A stretch of 21,741 nucleotides of DNA from Sulfidibacterium sp964473895 (GTDB taxonomy: Bacteria; Bacteroidota; Bacteroidia; Bacteroidales; F082): assembly GCA_964473895.1 (NCBI GenBank), contig CAYYRE010000035.1:1-21741 (forward strand), written 5' to 3'. The position numbers were made by a program, and so were the translations under genes. The notes below the pieces were generated by a model. The model did not search any database. It was not told the origin of the DNA and was given only the letters and a program-made list of their open reading frames with translations. Below, in pieces: positions 14,346 through 21,741 of this stretch; position 1 is the stretch's first letter; the number at the start of each line of letters is the position of its first letter.

Positions 14346-15923
14346 TCAACCAAAGCGGTTTTTAATGTATTGGTGGATTTCGCGCAAAGAAGATATTTCC
14401 TGCGATGCATTGCCCATGCGTACGTAAAACTTTTCCGTTTCGTTTCCGTTTTTGTTTCTTGTTTTCAGGTACAGGGGGTGGTGCGCCGGTGAAACGGAGA
14501 GTACACAAATAATTTTTCCTTTGATTTCGGGAAACGAAATTTGCACGTGTGCCGTGGAAAAAGAGATCCCGAATTGGTTATTGATCAGGCGGCGCAAATG
14601 GAGCTCGAAACCATCGGCATCTTTCTTTTTTAAAGAGTTGAAATCGGGGTCCAAACCCAAAATGTTTCCATCATCGTCCACACCTATCAGCAAACGTCCC
14701 CCTTTGGCATTGGCAAAGGCGGCAATCGTTTTCAGAATAACGGTTTCCAACGCGGGGTTTACCTTTTGTTCACGGTAATCCCAACGCAACGAAGATTTAA
14801 ACTCGGTGTGTTCGTTTTCGCCGTCCGAAACAATTTTTTCCACTTCGTTGGCAGGAATCACCTCGTGCGGTAAACCCGGTTTTTGTTTTTTCCGGAACGA
14901 CAAAATGCCGAGCAGGGCAAGCAATCCGAACAACAAGGCGGCATAACCGTAAAGATTGACCTGGAAATGTTGCAGGTTTTTCAGGGCGTCTTCCGTGGTG
15001 GCAATGGCTATGGCTTTCAAACCCAATGAGGCAGGAATCACCGAAACATGCATCCAGTACCGTTTTCCGTTTTGCAAAAACAAATAGGATTTTTCCGCTT
15101 GGTCAGGAGATTTTTCCCAGTCATCCAACAAACGGTTCACTTGTTGCGCAACAGAATTTTTTCCTTTGAAAGAAACCGAATCGGAGAAAGAGAGGGGCAA
15201 TGTAAACTTGTCAAACGAAGTGACAAAACTCACCAAAGGATTTTCCAATTCCGAAACCGGTAAAAAAGTGCCTTTCTGCCGGTCGAGTTCATACACCAAT
15301 GCAAAAGCCACAGGCGTTCCGTCTTTTAATTTTATTTTATACGAAGAGAGGATAAAATCCTTGTGGGTGGCCCCTTTGTCCAGCAGGACTTTCCACAGCG
15401 GTTTGGTTTTTAATGTTTCCTCATCCAACTTTTTCCGGGTTTTATCCAGCGATTTTTCGTCAATAAAATAATTGTATGTATCGGTCCATTTTCCCAAAAC
15501 TTCCAGTTGGTTGTTTACACGCACCCAGTTGGTCAAAGTATCATTCAATACCGTATCGTAGGTGGTTGCCCAAGTGGCATTGTCGCGGGCAAACAAAAAA
15601 TGAAACCGGGGCCCGAAAACAACGATCCCGTGCATTTCGGGATGGTTTTTTAGCCTGGCCAAGGCATATTTTTCTAAAAATTCGGGAGATAATTTTTGGA
15701 TGTTAAGCCGACTGAAATCCTGCCGTAATGCCGCAGCGCTTTCGTTGTTTTTTTCCAGAAAATCAATAATGTTGGCTTTCAGCTTATCGGCCAAAAGCCG
15801 GATGGTTTGGTCGGAATAAGTTTTCTTTTCCGCGGTAAAATAGAGGCTTAAACTGGCCAGCGTGGCAAGCAAAAAAAAGCCGGTAATCCAAAGTCGAATT
15901 TTTCTTCCCATGGGGTTTTTCAT
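14346..15923 (-). CDS. Membrane-anchored sensor-like protein with cytoplasmic AlbA_2 (Schlafen-type) domain
   Basis: The start at ATG 15923 (MKNPMGRKIRLW) gives 525 residues and places the first membrane helix at 11-30; a start at 15992 in the same frame would overlap the upstream peptidase gene by 34 bases. Residues about 31-330 form an extracytoplasmic region of Cache-like length, not assignable by eye, followed by a second helix (about 334-353). The cytoplasmic part (about 371-520) is an AlbA_2 domain (PF04326): EHTEFKSSL, AFANAKGGRLLIGVDDDG and FYVRMGNASQEI are its landmarks. AlbA_2 domains occur in putative transcription regulators and in Schlafen nucleases. Topology suggests a one-component system passing an outside signal to a nucleic-acid-binding domain. 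It begins 36 bases downstream of the peptidase gene and may share its transcript. Confidence 0.82.
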   Translation of the reverse strand: MKNPMGRKIRLWITGFFLLATLASLSLYFTAEKKTYSDQTIRLLADKLKANIIDFLEKNNESAAALRQDFSRLNIQKLSPEFLEKYALARLKNHPEMHGIVVFGPRFHFLFARDNATWATTYDTVLNDTLTNWVRVNNQLEVLGKWTDTYNYFIDEKSLDKTRKKLDEETLKTKPLWKVLLDKGATHKDFILSSYKIKLKDGTPVAFALVYELDRQKGTFLPVSELENPLVSFVTSFDKFTLPLSFSDSVSFKGKNSVAQQVNRLLDDWEKSPDQAEKSYLFLQNGKRYWMHVSVIPASLGLKAIAIATTEDALKNLQHFQVNLYGYAALLFGLLALLGILSFRKKQKPGLPHEVIPANEVEKIVSDGENEHTEFKSSLRWDYREQKVNPALETVILKTIAAFANAKGGRLLIGVDDDGNILGLDPDFNSLKKKDADGFELHLRRLINNQFGISFSTAHVQISFPEIKGKIICVLSVSPAHHPLYLKTRNKNGNETEKFYVRMGNASQEISSLREIHQYIKNRFG

Positions 15924-15958
15924 TTCAGCCGTAAAAATAGAAAAGAAATCCTGAAAAA

Positions 15959-17944
15959 CTATTTCAGATATTTCACCATCCAATTTATCCACCGGCGGTA
16001 AACATCCGTTGTGCGGACAATGTCATGCGGAAAATGGGTATCCACCGGATAAACATAAAATTCGACGGGTACCCCGTTATCGCGCAAAGCATGAAACATC
16101 TGGTAACTGTTAACAATGGGCACATTGGGGTCGCCCGCATCACCCATGATCAGCGTAGGGGCTTTTACTCTCGGGGCATAAGCAATGGGCGATTGTTCGC
16201 GCCATATTTTCCAGTATTTTTTTACCCAGGGCGAACCGCCGAAGAAATAAAGGTCGCCTTTTTGATAGTACGCTATGGTATAGTCCATGACCCAGTCGTT
16301 CAGTGCCGCCCCCGACATGGCGGCTTTCCACACATCCGGATAATTTCCGATAAGCCAGGAAGTCATGTATCCACCATACGACCAACCGGTGACGCCAATG
16401 CGGGTTTTATCAATAAATCCTGTTTCTTCCACTTTTTTTAACCCGGCCATCACATCTTCGCCCGGCCCTTTGCCGGTATTGCGATAAATGGCATGCTGAT
16501 AGGCATCGCCGAGGTTAATACTGCCGCGATAATTGGGTTGAAAAACAAAAAAACCTTTGGCGGCCAACAGTTGTACCAACGGTGAAAAGCGCACCGTGGA
16601 AGCTCCTTCCGGCCCCCCATGAATGACCAGCACGAGGGGATATTTTTTCCCCTTCTCGAAATGCAACGGAAAAGTCAGTACCCCATCTTCCCGGAACCCT
16701 GCATTTTTCCAGGTAACGGCTTGGTTACGGGCAATGGCCAGCGAATCCACAAAAGCATTCAGGTTGGTCAACCGGACCGGTTTTTCCCCTGCCTTTTTCA
16801 TCACATACAATTCGGCCGGATGTTCCGGTGTGGAAGCGGTGAAAGCCACCACCCCGTTTTGCGATACCGAAACACGGCTGCCGGGCAATACATTCCCCAT
16901 TTCCAACAGGTGTGTCTTTCCATCGGTGGATATTTTCCACATAACTTCCCGGGTGCCTTTTTCGGCCATCAGCAACAGGCTGTTTCCACCGGGCAACCAG
17001 GTAAACCCATTGATGTTGCGGGCCATGGCAGCCGTTACATCCGTAATTTTTCCCTCCTTTTGAAGATAAACGGCAAAACCGTTGTTTTGGTCACCGTTGC
17101 GCGGTCGCATAAAGGCCAGGATGTCACCCCGGGCATTCCACCGCGGGGTGGTTGATCCTTCATCAGAAACACGGTTGGTGATTTTACCCGTTTTTACATC
17201 CACCGAAGCCAAAACCGAATGCCACGCATTGCCTTCCCAAACATCCGGAAAACGGCAAAAGACAATGTTTTTTCCATCAGCTGTCCATGCCGGAGCCGAC
17301 ATGGAGCCCTGATCGGTTCCAAGGCTATAGGTACCTTTTGTCAGGCGGCGTGCTTTTCCCCCGCGGGCGCTCACCACCCACAAATGCCAAGGCTGTACCG
17401 CTCGGCGTACCATGTAGTTGTTATCGGTTACCCGGAAAGCATCTTCGTGATGTTTTATGGCTTTGGGGTTGGGGAGAGTATCCTGGGCTATGTAGGCAAA
17501 CTGTTTTCCATCGGGACTCCAGGCGTAGCTGTCCACACCGGTTTTAGAGTCTGTCACACGGACAGCATCACCCCCGCCCATGGGCATGACAAAAAGTTGT
17601 TCTTTCTTGGTAGCAGGATCTTTCGATAAAAAAGCAAGTTTCTTGCCATCGGGCGACCATCTCAACATGGAAAGCCCTTTGCGCTGAAAAGTAAGCTTGC
17701 GCAAAGCACCGTTTGCAACCTCCACCAAATCGATTTCCTGTTTGGATTTGTCGTTTTTCCAATCCGGACGCGTAGCTATGAAAACGACCTGTTTTCCGTC
17801 GGGCGAAATTTGGGGTGACGAAATCCGGACCAATTTTCTCAGGTCTTTCAGTTGAAAGGGTTTTTTGGCCGGGGTTTGTGCAAAACCAGGCAGTGCCATA
17901 AAGACACAAGCTAAAGGAATAAGAATACGGTTGAAATTTTTCAT
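15959..17944 (-). CDS. Secreted S9 family peptidase (prolyl oligopeptidase / acyl-aminoacyl peptidase type)
   Basis: This 661-residue protein has a Sec signal peptide (residues 1-22, cleavage likely after GFA before QT). A seven-bladed propeller of WD40-like/TolB-like repeats (WSPDGKKLAF, WSPDGKQFAY and similar) covers about residues 40-400. The C-terminal alpha/beta-hydrolase domain has the nucleophile in GWSYGG (Ser522), Asp605 in GDAGDPNVP and His637 in VDTHFPHD. The family cleaves short peptides, often dipeptides, in the periplasm; Bacteroidota use such enzymes to digest imported peptides. Specificity (DPP4-, DPP5- or acylaminoacyl-type) cannot be fixed from sequence alone. It starts at ATG 17944, followed by the AlbA_2 sensor-like gene. 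Confidence 0.92.
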   Translation of the reverse strand: MKNFNRILIPLACVFMALPGFAQTPAKKPFQLKDLRKLVRISSPQISPDGKQVVFIATRPDWKNDKSKQEIDLVEVANGALRKLTFQRKGLSMLRWSPDGKKLAFLSKDPATKKEQLFVMPMGGGDAVRVTDSKTGVDSYAWSPDGKQFAYIAQDTLPNPKAIKHHEDAFRVTDNNYMVRRAVQPWHLWVVSARGGKARRLTKGTYSLGTDQGSMSAPAWTADGKNIVFCRFPDVWEGNAWHSVLASVDVKTGKITNRVSDEGSTTPRWNARGDILAFMRPRNGDQNNGFAVYLQKEGKITDVTAAMARNINGFTWLPGGNSLLLMAEKGTREVMWKISTDGKTHLLEMGNVLPGSRVSVSQNGVVAFTASTPEHPAELYVMKKAGEKPVRLTNLNAFVDSLAIARNQAVTWKNAGFREDGVLTFPLHFEKGKKYPLVLVIHGGPEGASTVRFSPLVQLLAAKGFFVFQPNYRGSINLGDAYQHAIYRNTGKGPGEDVMAGLKKVEETGFIDKTRIGVTGWSYGGYMTSWLIGNYPDVWKAAMSGAALNDWVMDYTIAYYQKGDLYFFGGSPWVKKYWKIWREQSPIAYAPRVKAPTLIMGDAGDPNVPIVNSYQMFHALRDNGVPVEFYVYPVDTHFPHDIVRTTDVYRRWINWMVKYLK

Positions 17945-18122
17945 GGGTTGATGGATTAAAGAGGTTAAAATTAATAATATATTTTAATTCATTATGAGAT
18001 CCGCCCAATAACTATGCAGACAGCCTGTTTCTCAGGATACAAGCGGCGGGATGAAGTAAAATTTCACCATAAATTCCTCCTTCCGCCGGAGACGAATGTC
18101 CACACGGTTTATCATTCCATGG

Positions 18123-18130
18123 CAAAAATA
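18123..18130 (-). promoter_or_regulatory. Possible -7 promoter element of the S9 peptidase gene
   Basis: The - strand reads TATTTTTG, a TAnnTTTG match. It lies about 180 bases upstream of ATG 17944, implying a long leader, and no clear -33 TTTG accompanies it. Confidence 0.2.
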
Positions 18131-18284
18131 ATATCCATAATGTAAAATTTTTGTATTTTTATCGTAGAAACGTTTCCGGTTATGAACCATTTTACCTCGC
18201 CATTACCCCGTCCGTCTGTGTTGAGCAAATACCTGTTTGAAACCGAATTCGAACCAGGTAAATACCCCGTTGATTTTACAATAT

Positions 18285-18292
18285 TATTTTTG
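18285..18292 (+). promoter_or_regulatory. Possible -7 promoter element of the lipase-like gene
   Basis: TATTTTTG on the + strand matches the Bacteroidota -7 consensus TAnnTTTG, 47 bases upstream of ATG 18340, a sensible leader length. The -33 box is not convincing. Confidence 0.35.
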
Positions 18293-18339
18293 GTAAATAA
18301 ATTTTAACCCATTAATTCTCATACCATTATAATAACTCT

Positions 18340-19461
18340 ATGCATCCAATAAAAAAACTACTCTTTATCGGTTTCCTCCTCACCGTTTCCTTGCAAACGG
18401 CCGGACAAACCCTGCATCCTTATTTTAACAAAGCCGAGTACAAAGAATTGTTGCTTATCTCCGTCAGGACCAATTCAAAAAAAGCCTATTACAGCAAATT
18501 TCCGGCTCCCGAAAAGTTTAAAAAAATATACCGTTCAAAGGTTATGGGGCTGGACAACCTTTGGGAACTGTGGATAAACCCGGCATCCACCATTGCGGTG
18601 ATCAGCCTTCGGGGAACCACAAGAGAAACCGAAAGCTGGCTGGCAAATTTTTATGCTGCCATGATCCCTGCCAAAGGAAAGTTGTACCTGTCGGATACCG
18701 AAACGTTTGCCTACGAATTAGCCCCCGATCCCAAAGCAGCCGTACACATCGGATGGCTCATCGGGATGGCTTTTTTGTCGCAGGACATTGTTCCTAAAAT
18801 CGACTCGCTTTACCAACACGGCACCAAAAACTTTCTGCTGATGGGCCATAGCCAGGGGGGCGCTATTGATTACCTGCTGACCGCTTACCTTTATCACTTG
18901 CAGCAAACAGGGAAACTCCCCAAAGACATCCGGTTCAAAACCTATTGCAGTGCCTCACCCAAACCGGGAAATCTTTATTTCGCTTATTATTACGAAAACC
19001 TTACAAAAAACGGATGGGGTTTTAACGTGGTGAATTCGGCCGATTGGGTTCCCGAAACACCCATTACCATCCAAACATTGAACGATTTTAACCCGACAAA
19101 TCCTTTTACCCATGCCCAAAGCGAAATAAAAAAACTGAAATTCCCTGAAAACCTCGTCTTAAAACACATTTACAATCAGTTGAATAAACCGACCCAAAAA
19201 GCCCAAAAGAATTATGAAAAATACCTCGGGGAAAAAACCTCAAAAATCATCATGAAAAATTTAAAAGGATTCCGTCCGCCGGCGCAATATTTCAACAGCA
19301 ACAATTACGTGCGAACCGGGACGACGGTGGTTTTGTATGCCGGTAAAAAATATTACCAACGTTTCCCCAATGAAACCGGGAACATGTTTACCCACCACAT
19401 GATTGATGCTTATTTGTATCTGTTGGACGGCACTAAAATCCCCCGAAAGGCTACGCGTTAA
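18340..19461 (+). CDS. Secreted class 3 lipase-like serine hydrolase
   Basis: This 373-residue protein begins with a Sec signal peptide (hydrophobic residues 7-20, cleavage near residues 22-23). The alpha/beta-hydrolase core shows ISLRGTT (88-94), the oxyanion-hole strand of lipase class 3, the nucleophile elbow GHSQGG (Ser171), a probable Asp235 in NSADWVP, and His353 in THHMIDAY near the C-terminus, giving a complete catalytic triad. It probably hydrolyses lipid or other esters in the periplasm or outside the cell; the real substrate is unknown. There is no sorting domain at the C-terminus. Its stop codon overlaps the stop of the convergent queG by 4 bases (19458-19461). Confidence 0.85.
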   Translation: MHPIKKLLFIGFLLTVSLQTAGQTLHPYFNKAEYKELLLISVRTNSKKAYYSKFPAPEKFKKIYRSKVMGLDNLWELWINPASTIAVISLRGTTRETESWLANFYAAMIPAKGKLYLSDTETFAYELAPDPKAAVHIGWLIGMAFLSQDIVPKIDSLYQHGTKNFLLMGHSQGGAIDYLLTAYLYHLQQTGKLPKDIRFKTYCSASPKPGNLYFAYYYENLTKNGWGFNVVNSADWVPETPITIQTLNDFNPTNPFTHAQSEIKKLKFPENLVLKHIYNQLNKPTQKAQKNYEKYLGEKTSKIIMKNLKGFRPPAQYFNSNNYVRTGTTVVLYAGKKYYQRFPNETGNMFTHHMIDAYLYLLDGTKIPRKATR

Positions 19462-20405
19462 TCGCGGTCGTTTAAAAAACGGATATTCCGTTGTAATCCT
19501 TTGCATCCCGTACGCATAACGGGGGTGTTTTTAAATAGTTTTTTAAAGGTTGGTTTGTCGAGGTTTTCCCAGTCGGTTTTTGTCATTTGCAAAAGGGTTT
19601 CCGATGGTTGAAAAGCAGGTTCCGTAGCAGGACGTGCCTTTCGGTTCCACGGACAGACATCCTGACAAATATCACAGCCGAAAATCCAACGTTCCCATTG
19701 TCCCTTAAATGTTTCGGGAATTTTCTCGCCACGATACTCAATGGTCAGGTACGAAATACATTTCCGGGCATCCAGCTCAAAAGGAGCAAGCGCCCCGGTG
19801 GGACAAGCCTCGATACATCGGGTACACGTCCCGCAGAAATTTTCCGTAACCTCTTCATCCGGTTTCAAATCCAAATCGAGCAGAATGTGGCCGATAAAAA
19901 AAAACGATCCTCCTTTCCGGTTGATGAGCATGGTATTTTTCCCCACAAAACCCAGTCCGGCACGGCGTGCCGTTGCCCGGTCCAACACGGGTGCCGAATC
20001 GGTAAACAGGCGCGCCTCTCTCGGGCCCGTCCACGCTTCAATCTTTTCCAGCAGTTGCCCCAGTTTCTGTTTTAAAACATAGTGATAATCTTTGCCGTAA
20101 GCATATTTCGAAATCTTATAGTAACCCTTCTCCGGAAGCTCTCTTTCGGGAAAATAGTTGAACAATACCGATATGACCGACCGGGCCTTTTGCACCAGTT
20201 TGGCCGGATCGTAGCGTTTTTCACGGTTTCGTTCAAGATAGCCCATCTCACCGTGCATCCCTTTTTCAAGCCACTGTTCCACACGTCCGGCATCTTCGGG
20301 CAGTTCCTCGGCTTTTGTAATGCCGCATGCAAAAAAACCCAGTGCCTCCGCCTCCGCCTTAATTTGCCGGCTCAACTGTTCGTAGTGTAAACGATGTACA
20401 GGCAT
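19458..20405 (-). CDS. queG: Epoxyqueuosine reductase QueG
   Basis: This 315-residue cytoplasmic enzyme catalyses the last step of queuosine synthesis, reducing epoxyqueuosine to queuosine in the wobble position of GUN-anticodon tRNAs; the family uses cobalamin and two [4Fe-4S] clusters. The cluster cysteines are C191, C194, C197, C201 and C216, C244, C247, C251. The catalytic Asp lies in LFTDSAPVLDR (D136), followed by RRAGLGFVGKNT, a strong family marker. Length fits the short QueG form without HEAT repeats. It begins 16 bases after mnmA, so the two probably form an operon. Confidence 0.95.
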   Translation of the reverse strand: MPVHRLHYEQLSRQIKAEAEALGFFACGITKAEELPEDAGRVEQWLEKGMHGEMGYLERNREKRYDPAKLVQKARSVISVLFNYFPERELPEKGYYKISKYAYGKDYHYVLKQKLGQLLEKIEAWTGPREARLFTDSAPVLDRATARRAGLGFVGKNTMLINRKGGSFFFIGHILLDLDLKPDEEVTENFCGTCTRCIEACPTGALAPFELDARKCISYLTIEYRGEKIPETFKGQWERWIFGCDICQDVCPWNRKARPATEPAFQPSETLLQMTKTDWENLDKPTFKKLFKNTPVMRTGCKGLQRNIRFLNDRD

Positions 20406-20421
20406 GCTGAAATTTTTTCCG

Positions 20422-21492
20422 TTAACCGGGTTTTTGCGCTATGACACCGCTCCCGATACAGGTTTTTTCTTCCGTATCATAAATTACGGCAAATTGTCCG
20501 GGGGCAATCCCCGAAATCTTTTTCTCCGACACAATCCGCAGCCCTTTTTCATCCCGCAACAACTGTCCGGCCGTAAATTCCGGCTGATGCCGTATCTTAA
20601 ACTTGATGTCCGACAACCGCGAATAATCATGCCGAAGGTTTAAAAAATGCAGGTTTTCCAACCAAACCGTATCATCGTACTGACTGATGGGATCGTATCC
20701 GTTGGAAACGTAAACAATATTTTTTTGCGTATCTTTTTTCACCACAAACCACGGGCCGCCCCCCAGCCGCAAGCCGCGCCGCTGGCCAATGGTATGAAAC
20801 CAAAAACCACGATGCTCGCCAAGCACTTTGCCGGTTTCCAGTTCCACAATAGCCCCCGGCTTTTCCCCCACATATTTCCGGATAAAATCACTGTAATTGA
20901 TTTTTCCCAAGAAACAAATCCCCTGGCTGTCAGGCCTGTGGGCACTGGGCAACTGCATCTCTTCGGCTATACGCCGCACCTCTTTTTTTTGTAAATGACC
21001 TATGGGAAACAGGGCTTTTTGCAGCTGTTCCGGAGTAATTTGGCCCAAAAAATAGGTCTGGTCTTTCACCCGGTCGGCGGCCGTGCCCAAAAAAGCCCCC
21101 TCCTCCGTTTCGTACCGTGTAGCATAATGCCCCGTGGCGATACGGTCGAAATCTTTCCCGTGCCGGTCGTTAAAAGCACCAAACTTAATGAGCAGGTTGC
21201 ACATAACATCCGGATTGGGCGTCAGCCCCTTTTTCACACTTTCCATGGTATATTTCACCACCGTGTCCCAATACTCCTTTTGCAAATCCACCACATCAAA
21301 CCGGCAACCGTATTTTTTGGCAATCCATGTCGTAATTTCAATGTCTTCTTCCGCCGGACAATCCATAAACGAAGGTTCATCCTCCATACCGATACGGATA
21401 TAAAAAATGTGCGGGTCATACCCTTGCTTTTTCAACAATGGCACACATACCGAGCTGTCCACGCCTCCCGAAACCAATGCCGCAATCTTCAT
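20422..21492 (-). CDS. mnmA: tRNA 2-thiouridylase MnmA
   Basis: This 356-residue enzyme adds sulfur to C2 of U34 in tRNAs for Lys, Glu and Gln, using ATP and a persulfide sulfur donor. The start at ATG 21492 (MKIAALVSGGVDSS) places the PP-loop SGGVDSS at residues 8-14, as in the family; an in-frame ATG 27 bases upstream would add an atypical extension. The catalytic cysteines are C98 (NPDVMCN) and C193 (SQGICFLG). The tRNA-binding motifs GHYA (121-124) and TIGQRRGLRLGGG are intact. It is followed by queG, so both products modify tRNA position 34. The mnmA leader carries no obvious regulatory structure. Confidence 0.95.
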   Translation of the reverse strand: MKIAALVSGGVDSSVCVPLLKKQGYDPHIFYIRIGMEDEPSFMDCPAEEDIEITTWIAKKYGCRFDVVDLQKEYWDTVVKYTMESVKKGLTPNPDVMCNLLIKFGAFNDRHGKDFDRIATGHYATRYETEEGAFLGTAADRVKDQTYFLGQITPEQLQKALFPIGHLQKKEVRRIAEEMQLPSAHRPDSQGICFLGKINYSDFIRKYVGEKPGAIVELETGKVLGEHRGFWFHTIGQRRGLRLGGGPWFVVKKDTQKNIVYVSNGYDPISQYDDTVWLENLHFLNLRHDYSRLSDIKFKIRHQPEFTAGQLLRDEKGLRIVSEKKISGIAPGQFAVIYDTEEKTCIGSGVIAQKPG

Positions 21493-21599
21493 CTGTGCTG
21501 AATATTTATTCGGCGACAAAGGTCTGAAAAATTATGAGACGGCTTCTGTTTTTTTATCCCGCAGCCCAAGGCATCCCTTTACAATGGACAAGCAGTAAT

Positions 21600-21741
21600 T
21601 TTTTTGGGCGCCCTGCCTTCCGGACGCACCGGCCGGCGCAGGCAGCCGGGTGCTCCGCTTGTAGTTACCACGGCCAAAGCCTTGTTCCGCCACGGCCGCA
21701 CAGGAGCTTCCGTTGGTCGCTCTGTCCGGCCTGCTCCACAT
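21600..21741. repeat. GC-rich Bacteroidota-type extragenic repeat element (candidate)
   Basis: Starting after a T-run, the sequence reads TTTTTTGGGCGCCCTGCC and then becomes strongly GC-rich up to the window edge, with short palindromes (GGGCGCCC 21606-21613, CCGGCCGG 21629-21636) and an inverted pair CTGCC/GGCAG (21613-21617 and 21641-21645). The stretch GTGCTCCGCTTGTAGTTACC and the following GCC-rich run resemble the 'GGGCG...TCCGCT..AATCC' extragenic repeats I recall from many Bacteroidota genomes, where they follow genes. An open frame crosses it on the - strand, but its predicted residues are low-complexity and look non-coding. Only one copy lies in this window, so repetition itself is not shown here. 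Confidence 0.45.

Larger units (their letters stand above)
17945..18339. other. Gene-free divergent promoter region between the S9 peptidase and lipase genes
   Basis: These 395 bases lie between divergent starts. The centre (about 18000-18120) is less AT-rich and I see no feature there. Candidate -7 boxes lie at 18123-18130 (- strand) and 18285-18292 (+ strand). A 41-codon frame (18182-18307, +) exists but contains the + strand promoter candidate and has no recognisable product, so I do not call it a gene. Confidence 0.55.

Noticed and set aside
14325..14346. A 6-bp inverted repeat (ATGGGT/ACCCAT) at the convergent hdeD-AlbA_2 junction as a bidirectional terminator.
   Set aside because: The stem is short, the loop is 10 bases, it overlaps the coding ends, and there is no T-tract.
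16619..17155. A 178-codon + strand frame opposite the S9 peptidase gene.
   Set aside because: It is antisense to a complete, well-supported enzyme and has no family resemblance.
18182..18307. A 41-codon frame in the peptidase-lipase intergenic region.
   Set aside because: It is too short to judge, has no recognised motif, and its 3' end overlaps a promoter-like box for the lipase gene. Conservation in relatives would be needed to call it.
21532..21741. An open frame on the - strand at the right edge.
   Set aside because: The residues are Ala/Gly/Arg-rich and low-complexity, and the DNA looks like an extragenic repeat.

Overview
The window looks like chromosomal DNA of an anaerobic or facultative member of the Bacteroidota. 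The evidence is start sites without a Shine-Dalgarno sequence but with A-rich leaders, TAnnTTTG-like -7 boxes, Bacteroidota-style proteins (S9 peptidase, class 3 lipase, MnmA, QueG), and a GC-rich extragenic element at the right edge of a kind I associate with this phylum. I saw no tRNA, rRNA, CRISPR array, transposase or phage gene.

Left edge (1-1414): the C-terminal part of a sugar-porter MFS transporter on the + strand converges on a six-haem periplasmic cytochrome c on the - strand.

Centre (1473-13391, all - strand): a compact run of 14 genes that reads as one operon, transcribed right to left. It opens with a dihydroorotate-dehydrogenase-like flavoprotein that lacks the usual catalytic motif. 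Six small Mrp-type antiporter subunits follow (MrpE, MrpF, MrpG, a DUF4040 protein, an MrpA-tail/MrpB fusion, MrpC), then two large MrpD/NuoL-type ion-translocating subunits, NuoH-, NuoB-, NuoC- and NuoD-like subunits, and last a 596-residue protein joining a NuoI/MbsN-like ferredoxin domain to a GltD/NfnL-like NAD(P)H oxidoreductase. A perfect 16-bp hairpin follows the last gene. Gene content and order match the archaeal Mbx/MBS (membrane-bound sulfane sulfur reductase) operon as I remember it. The active-site residues fit too: the NuoB-like subunit has three cluster cysteines instead of four, and the NuoD-like subunit keeps three of the four [NiFe] cysteine positions. The likely product is a membrane complex that couples electron flow between NAD(P)H or ferredoxin and a cytoplasmic acceptor, perhaps sulfane sulfur or a disulfide, to H+/Na+ movement. 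It does not look like a hydrogenase or a quinone-reducing complex I. The fused NAD(P)H module is the most interesting feature of the window.

Right part (13788-21492): an HdeD-like membrane protein (+); a membrane-anchored sensor-like protein with a cytoplasmic AlbA_2/Schlafen-type domain (-), just downstream of a secreted S9 prolyl-oligopeptidase-family peptidase (-); a secreted class 3 lipase-like hydrolase (+); and a two-gene tRNA wobble-modification unit, mnmA then queG (-). The last ~140 bases hold the GC-rich extragenic element. Two gene-free stretches of about 395 bases (13392-13787 and 17945-18339) appear to be promoter regions between divergent genes.
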